From: Kordiimonadaceae bacterium
GTDB lineage: Bacteria; Pseudomonadota; Alphaproteobacteria; Sphingomonadales; Kordiimonadaceae
Length of the DNA: 6,538 nucleotides
Direction: 5' to 3'
Assembly: GCA_014238195.1 (NCBI GenBank)
Contig: JABABO010000028.1
Span: 1 to 6,538 of the forward strand
Below, piece by piece: positions 6,011 to 6,538 of the stretch. Every line of letters starts with the position of its first letter. Position 1 is the stretch's first letter. The translations under genes and the position numbers were made by a program. The notes under the pieces are model-generated. The model made no database searches. It saw only the letters and a list, made by a program, of their open reading frames with translations, and was not told the DNA's origin.

Positions 6011-6538
6011 TTATACTATTTCAATCGAAGTCGCCACATCACCTAGTGAGACATTTTCGACAAAAATCGTACCGCCACCCACTAGGGTGATTAATACACC
6101 TTCTGTGCCATTTTGCGTGGTGTCTCTGGCATAATCCGCAAGAACAGCGGTTGCCCCGACTTGGAAAGTTCCCTCAAGCTGAATCTCATCGGTACCAGCT
6201 TCGAAGTCAGTGATCACATCATGACCAGTGTTATCGGAAGCACCAGTTTGATAGACATAGAAATCAGCGCCGCCACCTTCATCGTCGTCACCAGTGTAAG
6301 TATCATCACCATCGTCAGCTGTAGCAATGAAAGTGTCATCACCAGCACCGCCGTCGATAACATCATCGTCATCATTACCTGATATGGTATCGTCACCTGC
6401 ACCGCCGTAAAGAACGTCATTACCAGCGCCGCCTTCAATGGAATCATCACCGCCGTCACCATAGATTTCGTCGTTACCATCGCCGCCTTGGACAAGGGTA
6501 TCGTCGCCGTCACCAGCGTAGATCACATCGTCACCGTC
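6011..6538 (-). CDS. RTX-repeat Ca2+-binding protein, C-terminal 175 residues (start beyond the window)
   Basis: The frame is open to the right edge, so this is the C-terminus of a larger protein, probably exported by a type I system and folded by Ca2+ outside the cell. Residues 1-85 of the visible part are about nine RTX units (DGDDVIYAG, GGDGNDEIYG, GGAGNDVLYG and similar), very rich in Asp and Gly. Residues 90-175 are non-repetitive: ADFYVYQTG, HDVITDFEAGTDEIQL, then GGGTIFVENVSLGDVATSIEIV at the end, a probable secretion signal very like that of the 392-aa RTX protein downstream. A GTG at 6526 could be mistaken for a start, but it is a Val inside a repeat, and RTX sequence (DGDD) continues upstream of it to the edge. 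The gene has its own terminator, so it is probably transcribed separately from the exporter operon. Any N-terminal functional domain lies outside the window. Confidence 0.93.
   Translation of the reverse strand, partial: DGDDVIYAGDGDDTLVQGGDGNDEIYGDGGDDSIEGGAGNDVLYGGAGDDTISGNDDDDVIDGGAGDDTFIATADDGDDTYTGDDDEGGGADFYVYQTGASDNTGHDVITDFEAGTDEIQLEGTFQVGATAVLADYARDTTQNGTEGVLITLVGGGTIFVENVSLGDVATSIEIV

Noticed and set aside
6214..6513. Second minus-strand frame of 99 codons overlapping the first RTX gene
   Set aside because: It is a shifted reading of the Asp/Gly repeats giving a Met/Thr/Val-rich low-complexity product; the RTX frame is clearly the coding one.
6524..6526. GTG as the start codon of the right-hand RTX protein
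   Set aside because: The frame continues upstream to the window edge with RTX sequence (DGDD), so this is an internal Val codon.

Overview
The window carries one type I secretion (T1SS) locus, with every supported gene on the minus strand, so transcription runs from high to low coordinates. The exporter subunits belong to the PrtD/HlyB-like ABC and HlyD-like adaptor families in the form common in Alphaproteobacteria. Base composition is moderate to AT-rich, with very AT-rich intergenic stretches. I infer a Gram-negative bacterium, probably a moderate-GC (perhaps marine) alphaproteobacterium; no gene here fixes the genus.

Layout in the direction of transcription: (1) 6538-6011, the C-terminal part of a first RTX (Ca2+-binding beta-roll) protein whose start lies beyond the window. 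It is closed by a strong intrinsic terminator at 5954-5984. (2) 5656-6010, a gene-free gap with that terminator, three copies of a 14-bp-period direct repeat, and an extended -10 promoter candidate. (3) 5655-4477, a complete 392-aa protein made almost wholly of RTX repeats plus a C-terminal export module. (4) 4476-4362, an AT-rich spacer with a nested inverted repeat and a possible secondary promoter. (5) 4361-2592, the inner-membrane ABC exporter. (6) 2599-1226, the periplasmic adaptor, overlapping the ABC gene by 8 bp. (7) 1204-212, an unrecognised 330-aa protein 21 bp further on. (8) 208-1, the start of another unrecognised gene 3 bp after that, running off the left edge.

The ABC protein and the adaptor should form the inner-membrane and periplasmic part of a channel. 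That channel would carry the RTX proteins out of the cell, with Ca2+ folding the repeats outside. No TolC-like outer-membrane gene is present, so one must be encoded elsewhere. The two RTX proteins share a similar C-terminal module ending in a nearly identical IFVENV(S/T)L stretch, which suggests both use this exporter.

The points most worth a second look are: the ABC subunit has Gln in place of the H-loop His and Pro in place of the first Leu of the LSGGQ signature; two tightly coupled unknown genes follow the adaptor; the second RTX protein has no visible effector domain; and the direct-repeat array sits just upstream of its likely promoter.
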